A DNA stretch of 15,711 nucleotides, taken from contig WTHY01000138.1 in NCBI GenBank assembly GCA_011522945.1, forward strand, positions 4,930 through 20,640. Reading direction: 5' to 3'. Position 1 is the first letter of the stretch, and every line of letters starts with the position of its first letter. This document shows, piece after piece, positions 1 through 7,117 of the stretch. The notes beneath the pieces were generated by a model, which saw only the letters and a program-made list of their open reading frames with translations, was not told where the DNA came from and did no database searches. Both the position numbers and the translations under genes were made by a program. Source of the DNA: Alphaproteobacteria bacterium (lineage in GTDB: Bacteria > Pseudomonadota > Alphaproteobacteria > Puniceispirillales > Puniceispirillaceae).

Positions 1-36
1 CTCTGGGAAATTCTCTGGGAAATTCTCTGCAGATTT
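1..36. repeat. 12-bp tandem repeat at the left edge
   Basis: CTCTGGGAAATT occurs twice (1-12 and 13-24), followed by a diverged third unit CTCTGCAGATTT (25-36). On the minus strand the units encode Glu-Asn-Phe-Pro in the partial gene starting at 213, keeping its frame. The array may continue beyond the edge. Confidence 0.8.
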
Positions 37-213
37 CTTTGTAGATGTCTCTGATAGATTGGATAGTTCTGGCGGATTGGATAGATCTGGTCTGTCGGAT
101 GCAATTGGTGCGTTGGATGGGTCTGACACCTCATATGTGTCTTCAATGCCCAATGACTTCCGAGTACCATTATTTTGCTTGGCGCCATTATGTGTTGGTG
201 CATCAGCTATCAT
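1..213 (-). CDS. N-terminal part of an unrecognised protein, cut by the left edge
   Basis: An open minus-strand frame starts at the ATG at 211-213 and stays open for 71 codons to the edge. It overlaps the end of the DUF2237 gene by 11 bp. An AGGA ribosome binding site lies 6 nt upstream of the ATG. The translation begins MIADAPTHNGAKQNNG and is rich in Ser, Pro, Asn, Asp and Glu with no hydrophobic segment, which suggests a disordered N-terminal region. Near the edge, 12-bp DNA repeats give an ENFP ENFP pattern. The position and overlap indicate the third gene of a leftward operon after plsC and the DUF2237 gene. The family cannot be named because the rest lies outside the window. Another frame is also open here but reads as Gln/His/Arg-rich nonsense, so this frame is preferred. 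Confidence 0.55.
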   Translation of the reverse strand, partial: MIADAPTHNGAKQNNGTRKSLGIEDTYEVSDPSNAPIASDRPDLSNPPELSNLSETSTKKSAENFPENFPE

Positions 214-628
214 CGGATTCCTGAGATGGTTTGCGCTTAGGGGCGTCCAAGGCATATTCCTGCAAAATATCGAGCGGGACAATCTGCAGACTAACAACAT
301 TTGTTGCTGCAAGTTTTACCTTTGGTGCTTTGCCAGCTTTGCGCGCTTGTTCCCAACGGGCAGCACAAAGACACCAAAAATCGCCCGGACGTAACCCAGA
401 AAAATCAAATTCAGGACGCGGCGTTGATAAATCATTTCCAACCGACTGGCTAAAGCTAAGGAACTCAGCGCTCATTTCGGCACAAATGGTATGCACCCCC
501 TGATCCTGAGGACCTGTATGGCAACATCCGTCTCTGAAAAACCCAGTCATAGGGTGGGTGGAACATGGGATGAGCCAGCCGCCTAAAACATTTCGCTGCC
601 GGCCATCGGAAAAACTTTCCCCATCCAT
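203..628 (-). CDS. DUF2237 family protein
   Basis: The 141-residue protein matches my memory of the bacterial DUF2237 family over nearly its full length. It has an NVLGG segment (about 13-17), then a Cys-rich core with CSTHPMTGFFRDGCC, a TGPQDQGVHTIC stretch, GNDLSTPRPEF, and GDFWCLCAARW. The conserved cysteines suggest metal binding or redox chemistry, but no function is established as far as I know. The C-terminal 20 residues are polar and probably a tail. Translation should be efficient: an AAAGGAGGT ribosome binding site sits inside the end of plsC, and the start codon is 1 nt after the plsC stop. This indicates an operon plsC to DUF2237 to the next gene. There is no signal peptide, so it is probably cytoplasmic. 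Confidence 0.85.
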   Translation of the reverse strand: MDGESFSDGRQRNVLGGWLIPCSTHPMTGFFRDGCCHTGPQDQGVHTICAEMSAEFLSFSQSVGNDLSTPRPEFDFSGLRPGDFWCLCAARWEQARKAGKAPKVKLAATNVVSLQIVPLDILQEYALDAPKRKPSQESDDS

Positions 629-629
629 A

Positions 630-1337
630 TTACAAGACCTCCTTTTGAAACTGCTCTAACTCACGCTCAATTGCTGTTTCCAATTTATTCATAAATGCTT
701 TGCGCTCTAATCCAGGCGCAATTGGTGACAAAAATGACACCTGCACCTGACCTGGCTTTGTCAGTAATTTACCATGTGGCAGATATCTGCCAGTATCCAG
801 AGCGATTGGCACAACTGGCAGATTTGCATCGTCATAAAGCGCAAAAACCCCTACTTTATAGGGCGCCTTTTTCCCGAAATCGATACGTGTGCCCTGCGGA
901 AAAATTAAAAAAGACCGACCAGAGTTTATCCTATCCCCAAGCATTTCACGAAGTCGCTTTAATGCAGAGAGGCGAGCTGACCTATCCAAGGCTATAGCCC
1001 CTGTCTTTTTCATAAATCTGCCAATAATTGGCAAATTCAAGAGCTCCTTTTTCAACACAACCCAAGGTGCTGCAAGAATATGGTAAAGGATCATTGTCTC
1101 ATAAGTTGATTGATGTGTAGCAGCATAGATAACCTGCTCACCAAGGCGTCTATCGCCTTTGACAATGATACTGATGCCAGCGATGCGCAAACAACCCAGC
1201 GCATAAACACCCCAAAATCGTCCCAAAGCTCTGCCTATTGCAGCTGGGGCAAATAAAAGCGGAATAGCGAGGATCGCTATTGCTATCGTCCCGCCATAAA
1301 ATGCGATATGAAATGATAAAGACCGTATGAAAATCAT
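630..1337 (-). CDS. plsC: 1-acyl-sn-glycerol-3-phosphate acyltransferase (PlsC family)
   Basis: This protein probably transfers an acyl group to lysophosphatidic acid to make phosphatidic acid for membrane lipids. With the start at 1337 it is 235 residues. It has an N-terminal hydrophobic segment (about 9-31), then the catalytic block HQSTYE (75-80), which is the HX4E variant of the usual HX4D. KKELLNLPIIGRFMKKTGAIALDR (about 96-119) follows, then FPQGTR (146-151, usually FPEGTR) and the LPVVPIALDTG block (about 173-183). From memory, the Glu and Gln variants are common in alphaproteobacterial PlsC, so they need not mean loss of activity. The frame is open upstream to 1418, but MIFIRSLSFH looks like the family N-terminus and starting there clears the divergent gene. 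It heads a leftward operon. The exact acceptor is inferred. Confidence 0.88.
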   Translation of the reverse strand: MIFIRSLSFHIAFYGGTIAIAILAIPLLFAPAAIGRALGRFWGVYALGCLRIAGISIIVKGDRRLGEQVIYAATHQSTYETMILYHILAAPWVVLKKELLNLPIIGRFMKKTGAIALDRSARLSALKRLREMLGDRINSGRSFLIFPQGTRIDFGKKAPYKVGVFALYDDANLPVVPIALDTGRYLPHGKLLTKPGQVQVSFLSPIAPGLERKAFMNKLETAIERELEQFQKEVL

Positions 1338-1412
1338 ACCCCCATATGTAGCTGATGGTTTCACGCCCATCAAGAAACAACAGAAGTCGTGCAGCCTTAT
1401 TTGGTGATGAAT

Positions 1413-1757
1413 ATGCAAGAATCCTCTTTAGACTGGACCCAAAAGGTAGAGTTACTTCTGGATAGTCTATGCCTATCACACAAACTTATCACCTATGCTG
1501 AATTAGCTGAGGCATCTGGCGTGACGCCACCGCATAAAATACACAAGCTAACTGAAGTACTAGAACGACTTATGCAAGCTGATTGCAAAGCTGGCAGGCC
1601 GTTACGAGCCGCCGTGGTGATATCTAAGGTGCGTGACATTCCAGCACCAGGATTTTTCAGCCTTGCCAAATCCCTAGGCCTCTATGAGGGCACAGAAACA
1701 GGTGCTGATGCCATCGCTTATCACCAAACCTGCCTGCACGCGCTGTTCAATGCGTAA
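1413..1757 (+). CDS. Small uncharacterised protein, possibly conserved in alphaproteobacteria
   Basis: The protein has about 114 residues from the ATG at 1413. In-frame alternatives are ATG 1407 and GTG 1389. GGTGA at 1403-1407 gives a plausible binding site for 1413. The pattern LITYAELAEASGV...HKIHKLTEVLERLMQ suggests an N-terminal helical, possibly winged-helix-like domain. AGRPLRAAVVISK and IPAPGFFSLAKSLGLY follow. I have a general impression of similar short alphaproteobacterial hypotheticals but cannot assign a named family. The TYAELAEASGV stretch faintly recalls the TYGEVA motif of MGMT-like alkyltransferase folds, but there is no PCHR active site. There is no signal peptide or membrane segment. 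It is divergent from plsC across about 75 bp. Confidence 0.7.
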   Translation: MQESSLDWTQKVELLLDSLCLSHKLITYAELAEASGVTPPHKIHKLTEVLERLMQADCKAGRPLRAAVVISKVRDIPAPGFFSLAKSLGLYEGTETGADAIAYHQTCLHALFNA

Positions 1758-1949
1758 TATCTTGTCCAAAATTTCCAGCCTGGCATAAATTTGCTGACAG
1801 GCAAGAGACGAAAATCCTGCACATCATTTCTGGTTGCGGATATGACATCAGGCAAGGTGCAGAAAACTTAGCCATTGCTGTCGCAGATATGATGTCAGGC
1901 GAGAGGCAAAAACACTCACCCCTATAATGCCCTATACCCCTTTGATGCC
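1758..1949. other. Convergent intergenic region with degenerate repeats
   Basis: This 192-bp spacer lies between two convergent genes. It contains three loosely similar stretches starting near 1793, 1844 and 1891, which share a CAGGC(A/G)AG core followed by an A-rich tract and sit about 47-51 bp apart. The right part holds most of an 18-bp tandem duplication that extends into the tusA 3' end. No convincing terminator hairpin or ORF was seen. Confidence 0.4.
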
Positions 1950-1962
1950 CTATACCCCTTTG
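1927..1962. repeat. 18-bp perfect tandem duplication across the tusA stop codon
   Basis: The unit atgccctatacccctttg occurs twice head to tail, at 1927-1944 and 1945-1962. The right copy encodes the last tusA codons and its TAG stop at 1950-1952. Because the unit is 18 bp, the left copy continues in the same frame as Gly-Ile-Lys-Gly-Val and ends in a second TAG. The protein end is unchanged, and a readthrough product would be only a few residues longer. It looks like a recent replication-slippage event. Confidence 0.9.
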
Positions 1963-2177
1963 ATGATTATGAATGTAAAGGGCGTTGTATCTGTCTGGCT
2001 GTTTATCAATTGATGACCGGCCTCATCACAGAAATGTGCAAAATCCAAAGGGGATGCCGGGTCATCAGCTTGGATCTCCAGAACATCACCAGATGCCATT
2101 TCCTTCAAAGCACGTCTTGCCTTTAAAACAGGCAATGGACATTTCATACCACGATAATCTAGCTGTTTATCTGCCAT
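1950..2177 (-). CDS. TusA/SirA-family sulfur carrier protein
   Basis: The 75-residue protein has the length and fold pattern of the TusA family. It begins with a beta strand (QLDYRGMKCPLPVLKARRAL), with the invariant Cys13 in the CPLP motif at 13-16 followed by the first helix. GDVLEIQADDPASPLDFAHFCDEAGHQL follows, then a last strand FTFIIIKG. Family members carry a cysteine persulfide and pass sulfur on, for example to tRNA thiolation or molybdenum cofactor maturation. Which partner is used here cannot be read from the sequence. AAGAAGGT lies about 6 nt before the ATG and supports the start. The gene stands alone, convergent with the gene to its left and divergent from djlA. Its 3' end carries the 18-bp duplication. 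Confidence 0.88.
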   Translation of the reverse strand: MADKQLDYRGMKCPLPVLKARRALKEMASGDVLEIQADDPASPLDFAHFCDEAGHQLINSQTDTTPFTFIIIKGV

Positions 2178-2321
2178 TACTTACCTTCTTGCATTACCCA
2201 TCAAGTGACTACCTCAAAACATTAGTGCAGACCAGCATAAGCTTGTCTATATTTCAAACTCCGTATCCGCTAATCCCATCCTGATCTTGCCAGCATGGAT
2301 GAAACAGGATAGGACAACGCC

Positions 2322-3041
2322 ATGACAATTTGGGGACTTATCATTGGCGGATTAGCAGGTTTTGCTATTGGCGGGCCTATTGGCGGTTTGCTGGGCGCTG
2401 CGGCAGGCCATATTGCTGAACGTCAAATCCGTCCCGACCCTAACCCAGAACAAACAAAGCAGGTAGCATTTACCGTTGCTGTCATCGCGCTAAGCGCAAA
2501 GATGGCGAAAATTGACGGTCATGTGAGCCGCTTGGAGATTGCCGCCTTCCGCAAGAAAGTGCATATACCTGCTGATGATGTGGAGCGCGTTGGCAAATTT
2601 TGGGATTTGGCACGTCAAACACCAGATGGGTTTGAATCTTATGCCCGTCAGACTGTTACACTATTTGGAAAGAAAGCGCCTATATTAGAGCAGCTTTTAG
2701 AGTTATTGTTTTTCATTGCGCGGGCTGACGGCGCCATAACTGAGCCTGAAATTGCATATCTCCAAATTGTGACAGAGATTTTTGGCTATGATGAAACTGA
2801 ATTTCACCGTTTTGTCAGCCTTTATGGCAAGGAAGGGGCTAACCCCTATCAAGTGCTTGGCCTTGCAGATACAGCAACAGACACAGAAATCCGGGATAGA
2901 TGGAAGATGCTTATAAAGTCACATCACCCTGACAAGCTGATTGCAGATGGTATGCCAGATGAATTTGTTGCAGCAGCTACAGAACGTCTTGCCGTTATAA
3001 ATGAGGCCTATAACACATTAACTGGCGTCAAGCAGGTATAA
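2322..3041 (+). CDS. djlA: DjlA-like membrane-anchored co-chaperone (TerB and J domains)
   Basis: The 239-residue protein has DjlA architecture. A glycine-rich hydrophobic N-terminus (about 3-30, GGLAGFAIGGPIGGLLGAAAG) is the membrane anchor. A TerB-like helical domain (about 48-163) with DGHVSRLEIAAF and ARADGAITEPE follows. A C-terminal J domain (about 174-235) begins NPYQVLGL and contains the HPD motif at 202-204 (HHPDKL), which stimulates the DnaK ATPase. It should act at the inner membrane as a DnaK partner with the J domain in the cytoplasm. AGGA 7 nt upstream supports the ATG. The uup-type gene begins 3 bp after its stop, so the two are probably co-transcribed. It is assigned to DjlA by architecture, and orthology to E. 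coli DjlA is inferred. Confidence 0.88.
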   Translation: MTIWGLIIGGLAGFAIGGPIGGLLGAAAGHIAERQIRPDPNPEQTKQVAFTVAVIALSAKMAKIDGHVSRLEIAAFRKKVHIPADDVERVGKFWDLARQTPDGFESYARQTVTLFGKKAPILEQLLELLFFIARADGAITEPEIAYLQIVTEIFGYDETEFHRFVSLYGKEGANPYQVLGLADTATDTEIRDRWKMLIKSHHPDKLIADGMPDEFVAAATERLAVINEAYNTLTGVKQV

Positions 3042-3044
3042 GCT

Positions 3045-4910
3045 ATGGCGACTCCACTTCTCAGCCTCTCAGATATGGGCGTAAATTTAGGTGATAGGTG
3101 GCTATTGCGGCATGTAGATTTATCCATCCATGCTGGTGATAGATTAGCATTAGTTGGCAGGAATGGAGCTGGCAAATCCACTTTAATGAAACTCATTTCA
3201 GGCGATGCAGAACCTGATGAAGGGAGCTTATGGGTTAGCCCCGGTACAAATGTTGCTTATCTGCCGCAGTCGCCAAAGATAAAAGGGTCCCAAACGCTGG
3301 CATCTTATGTGGTACAGGGCCTCGATGACCCTAGTCAGATACATCGCGCCGAAGCCATGTTGATGAAAATGGGGATGGATCCGGCACGCATGACAGATGG
3401 TCTGTCTGGCGGCGAATCCCGCCGCGCCTCTCTGGCAAGAGCTCTAGTAAGCAAGCCAGAAGTGCTGCTCTTGGATGAGCCTACAAACCATTTGGATTTA
3501 CCAACCATTGAGTGGCTTGAAGGGCTAATGAAAGCCCATCAAGGCGCCCTTATTGTGATTAGTCATGACAGAGCCTTTCTACGGTCTCTTGGCACAGGCA
3601 TTGTTTGGATACATCAAGGTAAACTTAGACGACGTGATGGTGCTTTTGACCAATTTGAAGATTGGTCTGATGCCATATTGGCAGAGGAATCTGTGCGGCT
3701 TGCTAAGCTTGATAAAAAAATTGCTGAAGAAACCAAATGGTCACGCCAGGGAATTTCTGCACGCCGTAAACGAAATCAAGGACGCTTGCGGGAACTTGCC
3801 GTGCTTCGTCAAAATAGAGCCTCAGAAGGTGGCATTACAGCGCGCAGCCTATCGATGGAGACAGGGCCTGCCGAAGGTGGTGGACAGGTGGTTCTGGAAT
3901 CGCGTGATATCACGGTGCAGGTCCCGAAAGGCAACCCTGTTGATAGCCTATCTGCAGATGGCATGACTACGGATGCAACACAGGCTCAGGAGATGCGCAC
4001 TCTCGTATCTCATTTTAACGCTTTGCTGAAACGTGGTGATAGAATAGGCATCGTTGGCCCGAATGGCTCTGGGAAATCAAGCCTTGTGCGTGTATTACTG
4101 AAACAGGCACCACCAGCTGCCGGTTATGTGAAATTAGGGTTTGGATTACTCCCAGCCTATTTTGACCAGAGCCGCACTCTGTTGAATCCAGATGCCACTC
4201 CCTGGACGACCCTGTGCCCAGATGGTGGTGAGACTGTCGAGATAGCTGGCAAATCAAAACATGTGACAAGCTATTTAAGAGACTTCCTGTTTGATGATTA
4301 TAAAATGACACAACGTGTTGGTACCATGTCAGGGGGTGAGCAAAACCGTCTGCTTTTGGCAAAAATCTTCTCGCAGCCTCATAATTTTCTGGTTCTTGAT
4401 GAACCAACAAACGATCTCGATATGGAAACAATAGATCTGCTACAAGAGGTGGTTGGCGATTATGATGGGACTGTTCTCATTGTAAGTCACGACAGGGATT
4501 TTCTGGACAGAACAGTCACCTCAACCCTGGCCTTTGAGGATGCAGGTAAAATTGTGTCTCATGCTGGCGGCTATTCTGACTATTTGAATAGGCGTGTCAA
4601 AACTGAAGCCAGACAGCAGGCCAAAGCTAAAAAGAAATCAGCGGCTGAAAAACCGCGCGCCAACAGGGCTGCGCGGCTAAGTTATAATGAGACATTTTTG
4701 CTGGATAAATTACCTCAGGAGATAGCTGCGTTGGAGACTTTCATCACTAAGGGTGAGGCACAACTTGCAGATATGGACTATTTTGCTAAAGACCCAGATG
4801 GTTATCAAAAACTCGCTGATAAAATTGGCACAGCAAAATCTGACAAGGCTGCAAAAGAAGATCAATGGCTAGACATTGAGATGAAACGAGAAGCTATTGA
4901 AAATGGATAG
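3045..4910 (+). CDS. uup: ABC-F family ATPase, Uup type
   Basis: The 621-residue protein has two ABC ATPase domains and no membrane segments, as in ABC-F proteins. The first has Walker A GRNGAGKS (38-45), signature LSGGE (120-124) and Walker B LLLDEPTNHLD (141-151). The linker between domains (about 200-320) is charged, with an unusual acidic/polar stretch near 297-317. The second domain has GPNGSGKS (338-345), MSGGEQNR (428-435) and LVLDEPTNDLD (449-459). The last 100 residues are lysine-rich then helical, matching the coiled-coil C-terminal domain of Uup, which in E. coli binds nucleic acid. ABC-F proteins act on ribosomes, and Uup also affects DNA repair and transposon excision in E. coli. 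It lies 3 bp after djlA. The Uup rather than EttA or YheS assignment rests on the C-terminal domain. Confidence 0.88.
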   Translation: MATPLLSLSDMGVNLGDRWLLRHVDLSIHAGDRLALVGRNGAGKSTLMKLISGDAEPDEGSLWVSPGTNVAYLPQSPKIKGSQTLASYVVQGLDDPSQIHRAEAMLMKMGMDPARMTDGLSGGESRRASLARALVSKPEVLLLDEPTNHLDLPTIEWLEGLMKAHQGALIVISHDRAFLRSLGTGIVWIHQGKLRRRDGAFDQFEDWSDAILAEESVRLAKLDKKIAEETKWSRQGISARRKRNQGRLRELAVLRQNRASEGGITARSLSMETGPAEGGGQVVLESRDITVQVPKGNPVDSLSADGMTTDATQAQEMRTLVSHFNALLKRGDRIGIVGPNGSGKSSLVRVLLKQAPPAAGYVKLGFGLLPAYFDQSRTLLNPDATPWTTLCPDGGETVEIAGKSKHVTSYLRDFLFDDYKMTQRVGTMSGGEQNRLLLAKIFSQPHNFLVLDEPTNDLDMETIDLLQEVVGDYDGTVLIVSHDRDFLDRTVTSTLAFEDAGKIVSHAGGYSDYLNRRVKTEARQQAKAKKKSAAEKPRANRAARLSYNETFLLDKLPQEIAALETFITKGEAQLADMDYFAKDPDGYQKLADKIGTAKSDKAAKEDQWLDIEMKREAIENG

Positions 4911-5131
4911 GCATCGATAACCCGTTAGATGAGCCTGTTACACTGGCCATAATTCCCTTTCACATTTGGTATTGTAGGATTAACACGCTGCATATTATAC
5001 AGCTGTGACGCTGAACTCGCTTCAATTTCCAAAATAAAACATCATATAGACAATACCGCCCTATCTAAAAATAGCCGAAGAGTATAATTGTCTGAACTTG
5101 CCGATAGGCAGTGTCAAATGCATTCCAAACC
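4911..5131. other. Intergenic spacer between uup and rnpB
   Basis: This stretch has no supported gene. An imperfect dyad with arms AGACAAT (5048-5054) and ATTGTCT (5087-5093) encloses a smaller CTAT/ATAG pair. It has no T-run and is not a standard terminator. No convincing intrinsic terminator for the djlA-uup transcript was found. Confidence 0.35.
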
Positions 5132-5159
5132 TTGATTTTTTTATGTGATTAGTCTTAAT
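5132..5159 (+). promoter_or_regulatory. Putative sigma70-type promoter of rnpB
   Basis: TTGATT at 5132-5137 (4 of 6 to TTGACA) is followed after 16 bp by CTTAAT at 5154-5159 (4 of 6 to TATAAT). This places transcription start near 5166-5169, which coincides with the first base of the P1 helix of the RNA. The agreement in position is the main support, because the -10 match is moderate. Confidence 0.45.
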
Positions 5160-5168
5160 CTCTCGCCC

Positions 5169-5575
<407 letters not shown>

Positions 5576-5583
5576 ATTTCCCA

Positions 5584-5717
5584 TTGCAGATATTCGTCTT
5601 GCCGTCTTTAGGCACCGCACAGCTTGCATAATTCAAATGGCAACATAGGGGCCGATAGGCATAGCCATCCAGCCATATCACGCTAGACAGAATAAGGCTG
5701 CAGGCCACATAATCTAC
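5584..5717 (+). pseudogene. Degenerate tandem copy of the rnpB 3' third
   Basis: The segment resembles rnpB positions about 5443-5575 at a constant offset of 142-143 bp. The clearest block is 14 of 14 bases, ATGGCAACATAGGG at 5494-5507 and 5637-5650. ATAGCCAT recurs at 5518-5525 and 5661-5668, ACAGAA and GGCT recur, and AGGCC followed by TAATCTAC closes both copies (5575 and 5717). From 5637 on I count by eye roughly three quarters identity. Before that the match is weak. The copy has lost the CCC of ACAGAACCCGGCTTA, so it could not form a normal P4. I therefore read it as a relic of a partial tandem duplication rather than a working RNA. A part-overlapping 86-codon minus-strand frame is not credible as a gene. 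Confidence 0.65.
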
Positions 5718-5938
5718 AATATTCATCCAAAATCGAGCTTTATATCTTGCGCGGCGTGCCGCCTCTTGCATGGCGTGCCGTCCCCTCGCCATCTGGTGAC
5801 CATATTGGTGACACATTATTTGTCTTAGCTTTAGGCCATATATGCGGGCGATGTTTCAAGATAGTGCACCAAAGTCAGGATGGTTAGCGTCGCGCGCCTT
5901 TCGCAACGACCCAAATCAATTATGAGGGGAGCCATCCT
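5718..5938. other. Intergenic region upstream of the spondin-domain gene
   Basis: No gene is supported here. It contains a short GC hairpin (GCGG/CCGC, 5751-5762), a repeated GGCGTGCCG, and a 7-bp direct repeat TGGTGAC at 5794-5800 and 5806-5812 (12 bp apart) that could be an operator. Around 5745-5792, TCTTGC, CTTGCATGGC and GCCAT segments weakly recall the rnpB tail order and might be a third, much more decayed copy. The promoter of the downstream gene was not resolved. Confidence 0.3.
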
Positions 5939-6622
5939 ATGAAACTCAAGAGACTTTTAAATATGATCACGACATCTATCAGCGCTGTGATCCTGACTGT
6001 TATTGCTCTGGCTGCGACGGCAATGCCAGCCCAAGCCTTAGGCCATAAACATGAAGGTGGGTATATTCTGACGATAACAAATACTATGGATGATGAGCTG
6101 CTGGCACCAATTCTTGTCACACGCACAAAGCATGATCGTGAAATTTTTGAACATCATTATGTGACACCAGAAGCTGAGGTACAAATTCTAACTGGCGACC
6201 CAGGTGACCTTGCAGAGCGTATTGGCAAAAATGCTATTGTGCGTCATGGCTCTGATGGCCCTCCAGGTGTCCTGCTAGCCCCTGGTAAGTCTATTGAAAT
6301 TCCAGTGAGCGGGAGAGCCGCTGTTCGCCTTATCGCTATGGTAGCCCCTACAGAATTTCCTGACCATTTCGTCACAGCTGTTATTAATCCGCGCGCCGAG
6401 CTGCCCGTTATGATGGATAGGTATGATATCGGTCATAATGAAGGTACGAAAACTACAAAGTTTGTTTCTAGCGCTGCCGCGATGATTTCCGTGCGCATCG
6501 ATAAGGATGACAAAATGCAAGACGATATGATGGATGATGACAAGATGAAAGATGACATGATGAAAGACGACATGATGAAAGATGATATGATGGATGATGA
6601 CAAGATGAAAGATGACAGCTAA
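5939..6622 (+). CDS. Secreted Spondin_N-domain protein with Met/Asp/Lys repeat tail
   Basis: The 227-residue protein starts with a signal peptide: KLKR, a hydrophobic core (about 10-29) and AMPAQA just before a likely cleavage after Ala33. The mature part (about 40-187) resembles bacterial Spondin_N-domain proteins, with YILTITNTMDDELLAPILV, PGVLLAPGKSIEIPV, and RLIAMVAPTEFPDHFVTAV followed by NPRAELPV. From residue 188 the chain is a tail of Asp, Met and Lys (KMKDDMMKDDMM type), recalling the MxKDx pentapeptide repeat proteins. A metal- or surface-binding role is possible but is inference. GAGGGGAG (5922-5929), 9 nt upstream, supports the ATG. It appears monocistronic, with a terminator about 70 bp downstream. 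The partner and physiological role are unknown. Confidence 0.8.
   Translation: MKLKRLLNMITTSISAVILTVIALAATAMPAQALGHKHEGGYILTITNTMDDELLAPILVTRTKHDREIFEHHYVTPEAEVQILTGDPGDLAERIGKNAIVRHGSDGPPGVLLAPGKSIEIPVSGRAAVRLIAMVAPTEFPDHFVTAVINPRAELPVMMDRYDIGHNEGTKTTKFVSSAAAMISVRIDKDDKMQDDMMDDDKMKDDMMKDDMMKDDMMDDDKMKDDS
6500..6619 (+). repeat. Coding repeat: Met/Asp/Lys tail with 60-bp period
   Basis: The tail is built from AAAGATGA(C/T)ATGATG-type units. A 34-bp stretch is identical at 6524-6557 and 6584-6617, exactly 60 bp (20 codons) apart. Shorter 15-bp units (KDDMM) fill the space between. The array keeps the reading frame and ends two codons before the stop. This structure suggests expansion by slippage or unequal recombination, so tail length may vary between strains. 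Confidence 0.9.
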
Positions 6623-6692
6623 GGCATCCATAAATTCTGTCAGCCGATTTAGTTAGGATATTATACAGACCTAGCTACCAAACCTAACGAGA

Positions 6693-6724
6693 AAAGCCTG
6701 ATCCTCATGGTCAGGCTTTCTTTG
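6693..6724 (+). terminator. Intrinsic terminator after the spondin-domain gene
   Basis: A 9-bp perfect stem pairs AAAGCCTGA (6693-6701) with TCAGGCTTT (6711-6719) around a 9-nt loop. It is followed by CTTTG, so the T-rich tract is TTTCTTT. The A-rich 5' side could allow some function in the opposite direction. Confidence 0.75.
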
Positions 6725-7113
6725 CATCTAAGGTCTAACATCATGTCACGAAGCTTCTAAAACCAGCCTCAAAGTTATGAGGCCACAGGACATCTCTAAA
6801 CCCTACAGCAAAGAGCACAGATCAATCATCTCGCCCGCCATATCTCTGGGAAGCATGATGGGCAAAGGTTAGCGCTACAGACAAATCATAGCGCTGCAAG
6901 TAAATGCAGGCGCAACCGACAAGCTATAACGCAGCTGTAAATCCTAAAGTCTTAACCCCAAATTTGTATCTCTCCTATCCGATTTCAGAAGTTCTCATCA
7001 GCATTCATTCCGCTTATTAGAACATATTAAGAACAAATAGAATAAAATAAGGAATTTCAATTTTCTAGATAGCAAAGCTAAAGTTTTACTTTTAAACTAT
7101 TGAAAATATTGAG
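6725..7113. other. Long noncoding stretch upstream of the dcw cluster, left part
   Basis: No credible gene was found. A perfect 6-bp hairpin GCCTCA/TGAGGC lies at 6766-6783 without a following T-run. The palindrome TAGCGCT occurs twice (6870-6876 and 6889-6895), 19 bp apart, and could be an operator. From about 7000 the sequence becomes very AT-rich, as expected near promoters of the dcw cluster. No promoter hexamers are convincing enough to call. Confidence 0.5.
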
Positions 7114-7117
7114 TTTT

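Noticed and set aside
59..394. Plus-strand frame of 111 codons at the left edge
   Set aside because: It is antisense to the DUF2237 gene and the partial gene, both better supported by motifs or a ribosome binding site and operon overlap.
1927..1962. CRISPR-like or mobile-element repeat
   Set aside because: There are only two copies, directly adjacent without spacers, and they include coding sequence. Simple slippage explains it.
3565..3966. Plus-strand frame of 133 codons inside uup
   Set aside because: It lies in another frame of a gene whose ABC motifs are all intact. No family resemblance was seen.
6275..6631. Minus-strand frame with a His/Ile/Val-rich N-terminus
   Set aside because: The His-rich region is only the reverse complement of the GATGA-type repeat encoding the Met/Asp tail on the plus strand.
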